Positions 1 through 8,542 of a stretch of 64,000 bases of DNA are shown here, piece by piece; the stretch's first letter is position 1, and each line of letters starts with the position of its first letter. Made by a program: the position numbers and the translations under genes. Source of the DNA: Thioalkalivibrio sp. ALE14 (lineage in GTDB: Bacteria > Pseudomonadota > Gammaproteobacteria > Ectothiorhodospirales > Ectothiorhodospiraceae); contig NZ_AQXY01000031.1 of assembly GCF_000376845.1 (NCBI RefSeq), positions 1 through 64,000 on the forward strand. The letters are read 5' to 3'. The notes beneath the pieces were generated by a model, which had not been told where the DNA came from, ran no database searches, and was given only the letters and a program-made list of their open reading frames with translations.

Positions 1-173
1 TTGCGCACCACTGCCCGGCGCCCGTCCGGCAAGCGGTCCTCCGCGTAGCGCTCCATGAACGTCTGCAACTCGGCCTCCACCGCTTGCTTGATCAGATCCC
101 GCGCCCCGCGGCGCAGCAGATCGGTCAACGGGTCCTCTGGTCCGTTCGGGATGTCTGTCGTATCGTGAGCCAT
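1..173 (-). CDS. IS256-family transposase, N-terminal fragment (partial)
   Basis: Reading left from an ATG at 173 gives 57 residues that start MAHDTTDIPNGPEDPLTDLL and continue with RGARDLIKQAVEAEL. This is the N-terminal signature of IS256/mutator DDE transposases, which cut and rejoin DNA at the IS ends. An AAAGGAG ribosome-binding site precedes the ATG. The catalytic domain is beyond the window edge, so integrity cannot be judged. Segment 276-404 beyond the IS end holds no gene I can recognise. Confidence 0.8.
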   Translation of the reverse strand, partial: MAHDTTDIPNGPEDPLTDLLRRGARDLIKQAVEAELQTFMERYAEDRLPDGRRAVVR

Positions 174-275
174 GGTGGCGTATCTCCTTTGGCTGGCTGG
201 TTGCTCGCACTTCCATTCCAGCCGGATACGCCGCCTTCCTCAATCCCCCCCGTACACCACTTTCGACAGTAACTC
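1..275 (-). mobile_element. IS256-family insertion sequence, left end, cut by window edge
   Basis: The segment contains the first part of a mutator-type transposase read leftwards from 173 and a leader up to an end near 275. The same end, starting GAGTTACTGTCGAAAG when read in the IS direction, recurs at 6695 in opposite orientation. That places the outer IS boundary at about 275. The remainder of the element lies outside the window. Confidence 0.8.
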
Positions 276-404
276 CCTGGGGTACGCGCTGACTCACTCG
301 GACTTGGACGAACGCTTCGGGATGCTCTGCTCCTGCACATCCAGAGAAAGACAACGGCTGGGAGATGCCCCCCTGCGACGGGCCTCGGGCAGGCAAACGG
401 TGGA

Positions 405-1073
405 TTAAGCCCGGTCTACGGGATCAAGCAACGACCGATCATCATTCGCCGGCCGATTCACTCGGGTGGAAACTGGATACGCCCGCAAAGCGGAAGGCGG
501 CATACGGCGAGTGATATGGCGGACCTGCTCGCGGTCGGTGATCTCGGGGTCGAGCCAATCCCATCGGCATTCGGCGTCGAGCGCGAGTGGCTGCCGGTCG
601 TGGATCTGCGCCAGGTGCTCGGACGCAGGCTCGGTGATGATCGCGCAGCAGGCCCCGCCGTCCGCGGTCGGCGCCCAGATGCCCGCCAGGAACAGCACGT
701 CCTGCGTCGCGTCGTCGGTCAACGTGATGAAATGCGGCTGCTTGCCCTGTTCAGTTTTTTGCCACTCGTACCAGCCATCCGCCGGGACGATGCAGCGCCG
801 ATGCGCGAAGGCGCTGCGGAAATACGGACTGCTCGCGACCTTTTCGGCCCGGGCGTTGATTGGGCGAGGACCCTCCTGCACCCGCTTTGGCCGAAAGCCC
901 CACAACATTGACTGAAAGGCGGCGGGAGTTTCGTCCCCGGCGCTGAATGCTTCAAGGGGGGTACCGGGCGCGACGTTGTATCGAGGTGCGTCAAACGCCA
1001 CGTCGACCGGCACCTGGAAATACCGCATGGCGAGCTCGCTGGTCGCGCTGTAGCGCGTCATCCGTCCGCACAT
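405..1073 (-). CDS. SRAP/YedK-family DNA-protein crosslink shield, copy 1
   Basis: The 222-residue protein begins MCGRMTRYSATSELAMRYF. In the SRAP (SOS response-associated peptidase, YedK/HMCES) family Cys2 is exposed by removal of Met and forms a covalent link with abasic sites in single-stranded DNA. The conserved NVAPGT, the WGF segment, the NARAEKV segment and the RRCIVPADGWYEW block are all present, so it looks active. The ATG at 1073 is chosen because it puts Cys at position 2, although the frame is open further upstream. Two other full copies lie at 24342 and 39316, and this one is closer to the 24342 copy. It sits 139 bases downstream of the methyltransferase-HNH gene on the same strand. 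Confidence 0.9.
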   Translation of the reverse strand: MCGRMTRYSATSELAMRYFQVPVDVAFDAPRYNVAPGTPLEAFSAGDETPAAFQSMLWGFRPKRVQEGPRPINARAEKVASSPYFRSAFAHRRCIVPADGWYEWQKTEQGKQPHFITLTDDATQDVLFLAGIWAPTADGGACCAIITEPASEHLAQIHDRQPLALDAECRWDWLDPEITDREQVRHITRRMPPSALRAYPVSTRVNRPANDDRSLLDPVDRA

Positions 1074-1212
1074 GACGCAGGATCCTCGTGCTGAGGGTGG
1101 CAAGGTCCACCCACTAATCTCGACACCGCTACCAATCCCTTCATTCGACCACTCTGGTGCGGCATCACATGGGTACAAGTGTCAGGGGTCTGGCAGAGCG
1201 CCGTTTGTACGT

Positions 1213-2895
1213 TCAGGCGCCTGCGAGGCCGTGCCATTCGGCCAAGCGCTGGTTCATTTTCAATCGCAAGCGCTGCTGCAACACCCCGTCGAACAGTCCC
1301 TCGAGATCTTCGGGGTGTTCCACTGGCAAAGCGGCACGCGCCTGAAGGAGAAACGGGCGCTCAAGCTCGGTTCCGACATACGCATGTTGCCACCAGTCGA
1401 GGATACGCGGCCGGGCACGCTCCAGCAGGGGGGCCGAGGGCAATCGGTCACCCTTGCTGTTGTTGGCCCGCCGGCTGGCCGGTAACAGGTTCCAATAGTC
1501 GTTGTTGCGCCAGCGGATCCATGGAAAACAATGGTCGACATCGTAGCTCCGTCGGAGGGCGGTTTCGGTCCAGACACACTTCACGGTTGCCCCTTCGTCT
1601 CGAAGGGCCTGAACACGATTCCGCACCTGGTAGGTCTGTCGTATACCCTCCTCCCATTCCATCGCGCTCACCAGCGTCTCTACCGATGCATCGCGATTGT
1701 ACTGACGAAGCAGTCCGATCCATTCATTCACGATCGCGGGTTCAAGCCAGCACGCATAGCGACTGCAGCAATCCCAGATCGCGGTCGGAATCCGAAAGAC
1801 ACCGAACCGTTCCAGCCCTTCCGGGGTCAGTCGGTCGAAATCCGTCTTGCGCTGGCGGGAGCCCGGCGCGACTTCGAAGATTCGGTTGCTCGTGCCCGGA
1901 TAGGTCGTGTACCGCACGGGCATGTTCTTAATCGTCTGGCAAGCGTCATCGATGGCCTCGCCAACGATGTCCGCTTGTTCACGGTCCATGGCCAGCCCGA
2001 TCCGCAGATCGAAAGGCGAAATGTTCCCGAGTGCCCAGAAGGCGGACTTGGCGAAGCCCGGGGTGGCGCGCGGCAACTGCTTCAGACGCTCCCTGAGCAG
2101 TAACGGCATGTACAGTTTGATCCAGTACAGGCCCAGCGCCCCGAACGGGACCTCCACGCGGTCATCATCCCGCCTCAGCACCAGACCCGGCGCATCTTCC
2201 GCCAGTCGCACCACCGCGCGCAGCAGCGCCAGCTTGTACGTCGAGGACTTGTCGTCGTTGACGATGATGTGGCGGAGCAGCGGCAGGACACCAGTCCCGT
2301 CGTCGGCAAGACGGAACACCACCGTCTCCCAGGAAACGCCCGGGCGTCCCTGAGTGTCGGGAACGTCTTCACATGAAACAGACACCAAGGCCTGCTGCCG
2401 TGCGAAGTGCTCGAGCTCATCCCTTGAAACGGGATGGAAGGTCCGCTCGTCCGGGCTTGCACCATGGCGCAGGGTAATCACCAGCACGCCACCCGGAGCC
2501 AGAAGGTTTGCGAGAATCCGGAACGCCCGCTCTCGTTGATGCTCCGGCAGATGCATCCAGACGGCTGATACCAAGATCAGATCGAACTGGTAGCTCAACG
2601 ACCGCACGCGGCTCAGATCCGGAAGTTGATCAGCCATCCACTGGACTGGCAAACCCCGATCACGCGTGGAGGACTCTCCCCGGGATTTCAGTCCATCGGA
2701 GGGTTCAACAGCCAGCACTTCCCAACCACGTTCGGCCAGAGCAGCCGCATCGCGCCCACTCCCCGCGCCGACATCCATCGCAAAGCCCGGCCGATCCGGC
2801 AACAAGTGCTTCCATGCGGCATGTACGTTCTCAAACGTCAACGCTTCATACTCTGAAAAAAAGCGCTCTGCTTGACCGGAGTAGAAATCCTTCAT
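1213..2895 (-). CDS. Fusion of SAM-dependent methyltransferase and HNH nuclease
   Basis: The 560-residue protein has two parts. Residues 1-195 are a class I methyltransferase with the SAM-binding motif DVGAGSGRD at 41-49 and FDLILVSAVWMHL near 104-116. Residues 205-560 form a separate module with RHIIVNDDKSSTYKLALLR near 208-226 and an HNH core: DVDH with His455, an Asn near 469, then ANNSKGDRLP at 477-486. A start at the ATG at 2895 is supported by AAGGTG seven bases upstream. The methyltransferase resembles small-molecule or protein enzymes and lacks a DNA-methylase NPPY/DPPY motif. Target and role are unknown. Position in a mobile region upstream of an SRAP gene makes a phage-defence role possible, but this is inference. 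Confidence 0.75.
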   Translation of the reverse strand: MKDFYSGQAERFFSEYEALTFENVHAAWKHLLPDRPGFAMDVGAGSGRDAAALAERGWEVLAVEPSDGLKSRGESSTRDRGLPVQWMADQLPDLSRVRSLSYQFDLILVSAVWMHLPEHQRERAFRILANLLAPGGVLVITLRHGASPDERTFHPVSRDELEHFARQQALVSVSCEDVPDTQGRPGVSWETVVFRLADDGTGVLPLLRHIIVNDDKSSTYKLALLRAVVRLAEDAPGLVLRRDDDRVEVPFGALGLYWIKLYMPLLLRERLKQLPRATPGFAKSAFWALGNISPFDLRIGLAMDREQADIVGEAIDDACQTIKNMPVRYTTYPGTSNRIFEVAPGSRQRKTDFDRLTPEGLERFGVFRIPTAIWDCCSRYACWLEPAIVNEWIGLLRQYNRDASVETLVSAMEWEEGIRQTYQVRNRVQALRDEGATVKCVWTETALRRSYDVDHCFPWIRWRNNDYWNLLPASRRANNSKGDRLPSAPLLERARPRILDWWQHAYVGTELERPFLLQARAALPVEHPEDLEGLFDGVLQQRLRLKMNQRLAEWHGLAGA

Positions 2896-3195
2896 CAACG
2901 CACCTTAGGATGAACCCCAGTGGTGAGCCCGCAGTCAGGGACACGTCAACTTCGCTCCACGCCCGATACCTCTTTCGTTCTGGAAGGCACCCCTTTCTGC
3001 TGAATGCGTCCTCACGGAGCCCTGAGTCGGCTCCCAAACGCCCCTTTCCATGCCGACCGCTCAGTGCCATTCTCATGGTAACCATCGTCGTACACGCCAT
3101 ACTCACTGGAAATGGCCCGACTGCCAAGGCCACGGGCCCATAGACGTGCAAGGACGACCTCACCTCCGCCTTTGGATCTTATGGAGGAATAACAA

Positions 3196-4005
3196 ATGAA
3201 GGGAATGCCATTATTCGCGGTACTGATCGCAGCGGCTTGTATTTTCTTGCTTGCGGCATCACCTGCCTTGGGTTCAGACAACGGCCACGACAATTTTCGG
3301 GACCTACTGACCTCCGATGAACTCATCGACAATGCAATCGATTACTGGTCCCCCCCCGAAGAAGCCCGCCCGATCTTCAGACAGCACCTGGAACGTCTCC
3401 TGTCCGATGAGGCCATTATCGATCTGATGGTTGAGAACGCCCTAGTTGTCATGGAGTTCATGGATGAAGCGGACCCGTCCGATCATGAACGCATGGCTTT
3501 CGAGCTCAGCCAAGCCTCCATCGGCGAGTTGGCGGCGTTGGGTCTGCGTCGCATCAGCACCGACGATCTCAGATTCATGTATACGCACATCCGGCAGATG
3601 GCTGCGGGTCTTGACAATCAAACGTGTGCGGCGTTCTTCCGTGGAGATTTGCCTGGAGAGACTTCCACTAGGGTCGAGATGGAATATGCGTGGAGCCTGT
3701 CGCGCTCGGATCTGCGTCGATATCTGGACATTTCGCGCCGAGCCATTCTCGCAGAGGCCCACATGGATCCAAGCGTACAGACTCTGACTCCGACCCAGCG
3801 ATCCCTTGCGGAGCGGGTTCTGGATAATCGTCTCGCGCAACACCCGGAGGCCACGGCTCTGGGGCAGGCATTTTTGCTGCCTTCGGCTGTCTCGGATGAA
3901 CATTTCTGTTGGGCAATGGAAAAGCTGCTGGACGTGGCCCTCCGAGATTCCGGTTCAGTATCCGGATGGGTCCTGAGACTCTTGATCCTCGATCAACAGC
4001 CTTGA
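3196..4005 (+). CDS. Secreted protein of unknown function
   Basis: The 269-residue product has a clear N-terminal signal peptide: Lys at position 2, a hydrophobic stretch over about residues 6-22, and a likely cleavage near ASPALG-S. The mature part is acidic, helical and rich in Leu and Asp, with only two Cys. I recognise no family. A strong GGAGG lies ten bases before the ATG, which fixes the start. The 300-base region upstream (2896-3195) separates it from the divergent methyltransferase-HNH gene and should hold both promoters. An IS5 remnant begins 14 bases after the stop. Confidence 0.65.
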   Translation: MKGMPLFAVLIAAACIFLLAASPALGSDNGHDNFRDLLTSDELIDNAIDYWSPPEEARPIFRQHLERLLSDEAIIDLMVENALVVMEFMDEADPSDHERMAFELSQASIGELAALGLRRISTDDLRFMYTHIRQMAAGLDNQTCAAFFRGDLPGETSTRVEMEYAWSLSRSDLRRYLDISRRAILAEAHMDPSVQTLTPTQRSLAERVLDNRLAQHPEATALGQAFLLPSAVSDEHFCWAMEKLLDVALRDSGSVSGWVLRLLILDQQP

Positions 4006-4018
4006 GCTTCGGCGTTAA

Positions 4019-4895
4019 GAGGGTGTTTACAAAAGGATCATGCCGTAAGTCGCCGTAGCAGGCGACGCGCTTCGCTGAGCCATACCCAGCTCTCTGCGAC
4101 GCGGAGCAACCGATCGTGGTGCATCACTAGGCGCCGAGCCCGTTCGATCCAGGCATGGGTGCGCTCCACGGCCCAGCGCTTGGGCAAGGCCACAAAGCCT
4201 TTCGGATCCGCCTGTACAGTAAAAAGGTCCGGCGGTTCCGACGCCGTCCATCGGCCCACGTTGCGATTGGCGGGATGGCGGACCACTTGCACGTCAATGG
4301 CCTGGCATTGAGCCATGGCCCGGGCGCAGCGGCCGGCATACCCCGAGTCGACGAAGAGCGCCTCGATGCTCGGGTACTTGTCCTTTGCGTCGGCTACTAC
4401 CGACGGGGCGCCGTCCCGATCCTGGACACTAGCGGCCGTGACACTGACCGCCAGGAGCAGGCCCAGCGTATCGACCACCAGGTGCCCCTTGCGTCCTTTG
4501 ATCTGCTTGCCCGCGCCATAACTGGTCTCGCCCCCTTGCGGCGATCCGCGCGTGGATTGCGCATCCAGGCGCGCCTCGAGGATGTCCGCGATCACCGCCG
4601 CTGTGGCCGCATGCGTATGCTCCTCGCGCTCCCGCCACTGCGCCCGCAGCCGATCATGCATCTGTTCGAACTTGCCCTGCTCGCTCCAGCGACGGAAGGT
4701 CCGGTACACGTTCTGCCAAGGCCGGAACCCCTTCGGCAGTAAGCGCCATGCGCAGCCGGTTCGCACCACATAACAGCACGCATCGACCAGCTCCCGCCGC
4801 GAGTACTTCGGGGGTGTTCCCCGGCCTCCAGGCCGTTCTAACAGATCTGCAATCCGCTCCCACCCCGCATCCTTGGGGGACGTCGGGTACCGCCC
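4019..4895 (-). mobile_element. IS5-family insertion sequence remnant
   Basis: One end is recognisable at about 4019, with GAGGGTGTTTACAAAAG just outside the transposase stop. No inverted copy of it is present between 4890 and 5129, so the end upstream of the transposase appears to be lost. It sits between the secreted-protein gene and the DUF945 gene. Confidence 0.6.
4038..4892 (-). pseudogene. IS5-family DDE transposase lacking a start codon
   Basis: The frame encodes a typical IS5 transposase of about 285 residues: RYPTSPKDAGWERIADLLE, then YVVRTGCAWRLLPKGF, then the DDE regions (VVDTLG, LFVDSGYAG and ERTHAWIERARR). The catalytic residues look intact. Upstream of the first IS5-like residue at 4892 the frame stays open to about 5054 without an ATG, and GTG/TTG starts are absent until the conserved YVVRTG region. 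The gene is therefore probably truncated or fused to an unrelated fragment and silent. Bases 4893-5129 hold only this open but start-less frame (HGDELAFRDLWKALKKAG). Confidence 0.65.
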
Positions 4896-5129
4896 CTCCG
4901 GGCTCGCTTGCCGATGATGGACCTGATACCCATAGCGAACCGTGCCTTCCTCCTGAACGGCGAGCTGAACATCGGCGCCATCTCGTACTCGCTCAATGCC
5001 CGCTTTTTTCAGCGCCTTCCAAAGATCCCTAAATGCCAGTTCATCGCCATGAAATCAAACTGATGGTCGCCATCAGATTATCCCGTACAGCAATGCAGCG
5101 ACACCACCGCACCAAAACCAGACGATCGC

Positions 5130-6674
5130 CTACTCGTGCTCAACTCCAGAATCCACGAAGAGCCACTCAACCCAAGCCTGATAAACCTCAGTCACATCGC
5201 GTCGTCCCCGAAATATCCGGCCATTGTGCGCACGTAACCGAATGGTGTATCCATCAGGCTGTTCCGAAAGACCAAACTCCTCGAGATATCCCCTCTTTAG
5301 CTCCCTTCCCCACAATGCGTTCAAAAGCTCGTCATCGAAATCCAAGACTAACCTAAGGTTCGGCTCAGGCCAGAGCAGGACCAAGAACGGATACGGCTGC
5401 GAAAGCAGATTCGCCACGTCTAGCCGCGTCTCTCCGCGCACACCCCATTCGCCATCGGAAGTCCGACCGCGTACATCTGCAGACAACGGAAGCCCGCTCC
5501 CTGCCGGACCGCCAAACGCTGCTTCAGCCGCCTCACGCGTCGCAATTCCATAACCTTCTGGCCCTTCATAGAAACCAAGGGGATCGGAGCGGAGATCCCG
5601 CACCTTGTCCCGAAACTTAATTAAATCGCGAGGCGGTATCCTTCTAATGTCCATACGGCCTTGAAAGTCCGTTAAATCCAAGAACGGTACATCCAAGTCG
5701 TTATACGACCAGTTAAGCTGAACGTTACTATACCCACCATCAGTTGAGACACCCGCTTCCATGGTTGTCTCGCCAGTTTCGAACGTCTCGTCACCATCCC
5801 GACTAATAACTGAGCTCGCCGAGAATACGATGTCCCAATCCCAAACCGCATCCCAATTCACTCCATGACCGCGGCCCAGAACCTGGATCTGCGACTCTCC
5901 TAATTCCCACTGGTTAGGTGCGTCGCCCCTCCGTGCACCTCTTTCAATGCTAAACGCTTCTTCGATGCCAACCGATAACGAGAACACGGGCCCGCGCCCC
6001 GCGCTAAGGGGTTCATAGTCAAGAGATGCCTTGATCGACTCCATTTCACCCTCGGCCATTTCCTTATCGATCCAATCTACATCCGAGACATCGTGCAGCC
6101 AGCGCCAACTATCTATTGAGACATCTAAAGACCAGCCTTCTGAATCTCCCTCGAACCACATTGACAGATTCTCTATGGCTTCAGTGGCCGGAAACTCTCC
6201 CGAAAAGGTTTCTACGTGACGATCCACCACGAGATTGCCACTAACCCGGTCATCTAAAACCCCCGTCACAACGCTACTATCCGAGACCGGCACGATCATC
6301 CCTAGGAACAGAATTTCGTGTATCTCGGCTTTGGCCGCGGAACCTGTTTTTCCACTCGACCACCCTAATACTGGACCATGCTGAATTGTTGACGATAGTC
6401 CTATCGGTGGGAAGCCTTCGGTCGACCTATTGCCGAAACCCGAGTTTTCCTGATCTGCAAAGTGGACCGCAAGAAAGAACTCGGTAGACAAAAACCCTCG
6501 AGTCTTCTCGTAGGCGACAGACTCAACATAAGCCAAGCCCGCAATTCGCTCGACTTCCTGCTCCAGCCTCTCGTTTATGGTAGCCCCCAAGTACCAAGTA
6601 GAGCCGGCCCACCCCATAACCAGGAGAATGATGAGGGCTAGTGATCCACCAACCAATCCTCTTAGGCTTGCCAT
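5130..6674 (-). CDS. YdgA-like DUF945 family protein
   Basis: The 514-residue protein starts MASLRGLVGGSLALIILL, a signal anchor over about residues 5-25, followed by a region resembling DUF945/YdgA proteins (residues TINERLEQEVERI onward and YEKTRGFLSTEF). Family members are periplasm-facing membrane-anchored proteins of unknown function. The ATG at 6674 has a GGAGAG ribosome-binding site eight to ten bases upstream. An IS256-type end begins only about 20 bases upstream of the start codon, so the native promoter has been displaced. Codon and base use appear more AT-rich than in most neighbours, which suggests transfer. Confidence 0.7.
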   Translation of the reverse strand: MASLRGLVGGSLALIILLVMGWAGSTWYLGATINERLEQEVERIAGLAYVESVAYEKTRGFLSTEFFLAVHFADQENSGFGNRSTEGFPPIGLSSTIQHGPVLGWSSGKTGSAAKAEIHEILFLGMIVPVSDSSVVTGVLDDRVSGNLVVDRHVETFSGEFPATEAIENLSMWFEGDSEGWSLDVSIDSWRWLHDVSDVDWIDKEMAEGEMESIKASLDYEPLSAGRGPVFSLSVGIEEAFSIERGARRGDAPNQWELGESQIQVLGRGHGVNWDAVWDWDIVFSASSVISRDGDETFETGETTMEAGVSTDGGYSNVQLNWSYNDLDVPFLDLTDFQGRMDIRRIPPRDLIKFRDKVRDLRSDPLGFYEGPEGYGIATREAAEAAFGGPAGSGLPLSADVRGRTSDGEWGVRGETRLDVANLLSQPYPFLVLLWPEPNLRLVLDFDDELLNALWGRELKRGYLEEFGLSEQPDGYTIRLRAHNGRIFRGRRDVTEVYQAWVEWLFVDSGVEHE

Positions 6675-6694
6675 GCGCTTACTCTCCTGCTGTC

Positions 6695-6858
6695 GAGTTA
6701 CTGTCGAAAGTGGTGTACGGGGGGGTTGAGGAAGGCAGCGTATCCGGCTGGAATGGAAGCACCACCAACCAGTCAGCCAGAGGAGATACGCCACCATTGC
6801 TCACAATACGACAGGGAACCCGAACGGACCAGAGGACCCGTTGACGGATCTGCTGCCC
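6695..6858 (+). mobile_element. IS256-family end remnant
   Basis: This stretch matches the leader and first codons of the element at 1-275, in the opposite orientation: terminus GAGTTACTGTCGAAAG, the leader with CGTATCCGGCTGGAATGGAAG, then the transposase start. The start codon is now ATT, and similarity stops at about 6858, just after the codons for LTDLL. It is a dead fragment. With the left copy it brackets 276-6694 as an inverted pair. Confidence 0.75.
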
Positions 6859-6910
6859 TGCGCGAATGCGTTCAGGAGGCCCCGGACACCGGCGGAACCA
6901 AAGCGAACTT

Positions 6911-7533
6911 AGGGAGGCACTGACCCCACACCAGCGTCGAGTGCTCGAGGCCTTGCTGCGCTTCGCGGCGGAGGGGCACGCCCCGAACCTCGATGAACTG
7001 GGACAGGCCCTGGGCCTGCTGTCACGCGGCTCGTTGCACAAGCACATCCGTGCACTGGAGGCGGCGGGTTACGTACAGGCCGCCCGCGGCGCCATCGGGG
7101 GATTCGGCTTACGCCTGATGTTCTCGAGGCGTTAGCCACCGATCCCGGAGCCGCATCCGAGGAACGAAGTGCTACTACCCTGCCCCTGCTGGGCCGTATC
7201 GCGGCCGGTCAGCCAATCGAAGCAATGGAAAACCGGGAACCGGTAGAAGTGCCTCAGGGCCTGCGCGGTAAGGGTGAGTGCTATGTACTCGAGGTGAAAG
7301 GCGACTCCATGCAGGACGCCGGCATCCTGGATGGCGACTGGGTGGTGATCGAATCCCGCAGCCACGCGAGCAACGGTGACGTCGTGGTCGCTCTGATCAA
7401 TGGTGAGGAAGCCACCCTTAAACGGATCGAGCAGACGCCGAACGGGGTGCTGCTCCATGCAGAGAATCCGGCGTATCCGCCATTACACGTTGCCCTGGAC
7501 CAGCTTCAGATCCAGGGCGTACTCGTGGGGTAG
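6911..7533 (+). pseudogene. Decayed duplicate of the lexA gene
   Basis: The sequence aligns along its length with the intact lexA at 43768-44421. Three lesions are visible. The start codon is AGG instead of ATG at 6911. A one-base deletion near 7083-7093 shifts the frame after QAARG. A TAG at 7531 replaces the Gln codon after GVLVG, although similarity continues to about 7553. The linker and peptidase part (LLGRIAAGQP, KGDSMQDAGI, ATLKRIEQ) still reads well in the second frame. The upstream palindrome of the intact gene is absent because the IS256 fragment abuts it. Confidence 0.85.
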
Positions 7534-7892
7534 ATGAGGCGTTATTCACCATGACGCCGCCGCGGAGGGCCGACTACTCTTCCTTCATCATCCAACAGAG
7601 CACCCGCCGAGGCTGAATTGACCGATCCAGACGACAGACTCATTCGACGCGCAACGGTCTATGGGAAGAGGAGTTGGCACAAGCGGATGCCATGCGCTTG
7701 TTGTGAGAGGCTGATGAGAGCACATTCACTGGCACTCCGAACCCGTCTGATACACGACAGTGCGGAGGGGCCGCAAATCGCCCGTTTCTCTGTTGCGGCG
7801 GATGATGGAAACGGCCAAGCCTTGATCTGGAACTCAGGCGCGATGCCAAAGCCCAGTTGCAATGCGTATAGTCTCGATATACGATACCAGAC
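7534..7892. other. Intergenic stretch without a recognisable gene
   Basis: After the tail of the lexA relic there is about 300 bases with only short, unconvincing open frames. I see no conserved protein. The last 30 bases hold the higBA promoter region. Confidence 0.5.
7866..7882 (+). promoter_or_regulatory. Putative HigA operator upstream of higBA
   Basis: GTATA and TATAC are perfect inverted 5-base arms separated by GTCTCGA, ending 10 bases before the higB start. HigA antitoxins repress their own operon from such sites. Assignment is by position only. Confidence 0.4.
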
Positions 7893-8171
7893 GTGATCAA
7901 GAGCTTCCGGCACAAAGGTCTTCAGCGATTTTTTGAGACGGGCTCCAAGTCCGGCATCCAAAGCGGCCATGCCGCAAGACTGTCGCGCCAACTCGCTGTG
8001 CTGAACCGAGCCAGTGGGCCATCGGACATGAACCTGCCGGGCTGGGCGCTACACCCGCTGAAGGGCCGCTTGTCGGAGCATTGGTCCGTTTCGGTCAGCG
8101 GTAACTGGCGGCTGACGTTCAAGTTCGATAACGGTGACGTGATCCTGGTCGATTATCAGGATTACCACTGA
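7893..8171 (+). CDS. higB: HigB-type mRNA interferase toxin
   Basis: The 92-residue protein has a RelE-superfamily fold signature of HigB/plasmid-maintenance killers: MIKSFRHKGLQRFFETGSK at the start, a middle MNLPGWALHPLKG, and SVSVSGNWRLTFKFDNGDVILVDYQDYH at the end. Family members cleave mRNA at the ribosome. The start is a GTG. The antitoxin gene follows 11 bases later on the same strand, the usual toxin-first order for higBA. Confidence 0.9.
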   Translation: MIKSFRHKGLQRFFETGSKSGIQSGHAARLSRQLAVLNRASGPSDMNLPGWALHPLKGRLSEHWSVSVSGNWRLTFKFDNGDVILVDYQDYH

Positions 8172-8182
8172 GGAGGGTCACT

Positions 8183-8455
8183 ATGACGATGCACAATCCG
8201 CCGCACCCCGGCGAGCTCCTGCGCGATGATGTGCTGCCGGCGCTGGGCCTGTCGGTGACGGCCGCCGCCCGGGAATTGGGCGTCACGCGGGCAGCGCTTT
8301 CACGCGTGCTGCATGGTCACGCGAGCATCTCGCCCGAGATGGCTTTGCGCATCGAACGTTGGCTCGGTGTCGAGCGAGGCGGGCGTGCCGAAGTCTGGGC
8401 GGGAATGCAGCTCGACTACGATCTCTGGCGTGCCCGCCACGGCCAAGCTGCGTAG
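8183..8455 (+). CDS. higA: HigA-type antitoxin, HTH XRE family
   Basis: The 90-residue protein starts MTMHNPPHPGELLRDDVLP and contains an HTH near residues 25-60 (VTAAARELGVTRAALSRVLHG). HigA binds and neutralises HigB and represses the operon. A GAGGAGGG ribosome-binding site precedes the ATG. It pairs with the HigB gene just upstream. Confidence 0.92.
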   Translation: MTMHNPPHPGELLRDDVLPALGLSVTAAARELGVTRAALSRVLHGHASISPEMALRIERWLGVERGGRAEVWAGMQLDYDLWRARHGQAA

Positions 8456-8542
8456 AGTTCGAAGGGTGCAGGGGCTACCCCGCTGCTCTAGTTAGCCATT
8501 GTGCAGTAAGATTTTCTCATAAAGCAGCCGAGACGCCGGACC

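Noticed and set aside
4000-4025. GCGTTAAGA after the secreted-protein gene, resembling an integron core
   Set aside because: The last position does not fit GTTRRRY and no RYYYAAC box with inner stems lies within 150 bases upstream.
7618-7896. Short open frame of 92 codons upstream of higB
   Set aside because: No ribosome-binding site, no family resemblance, and it overlaps the higBA operator.
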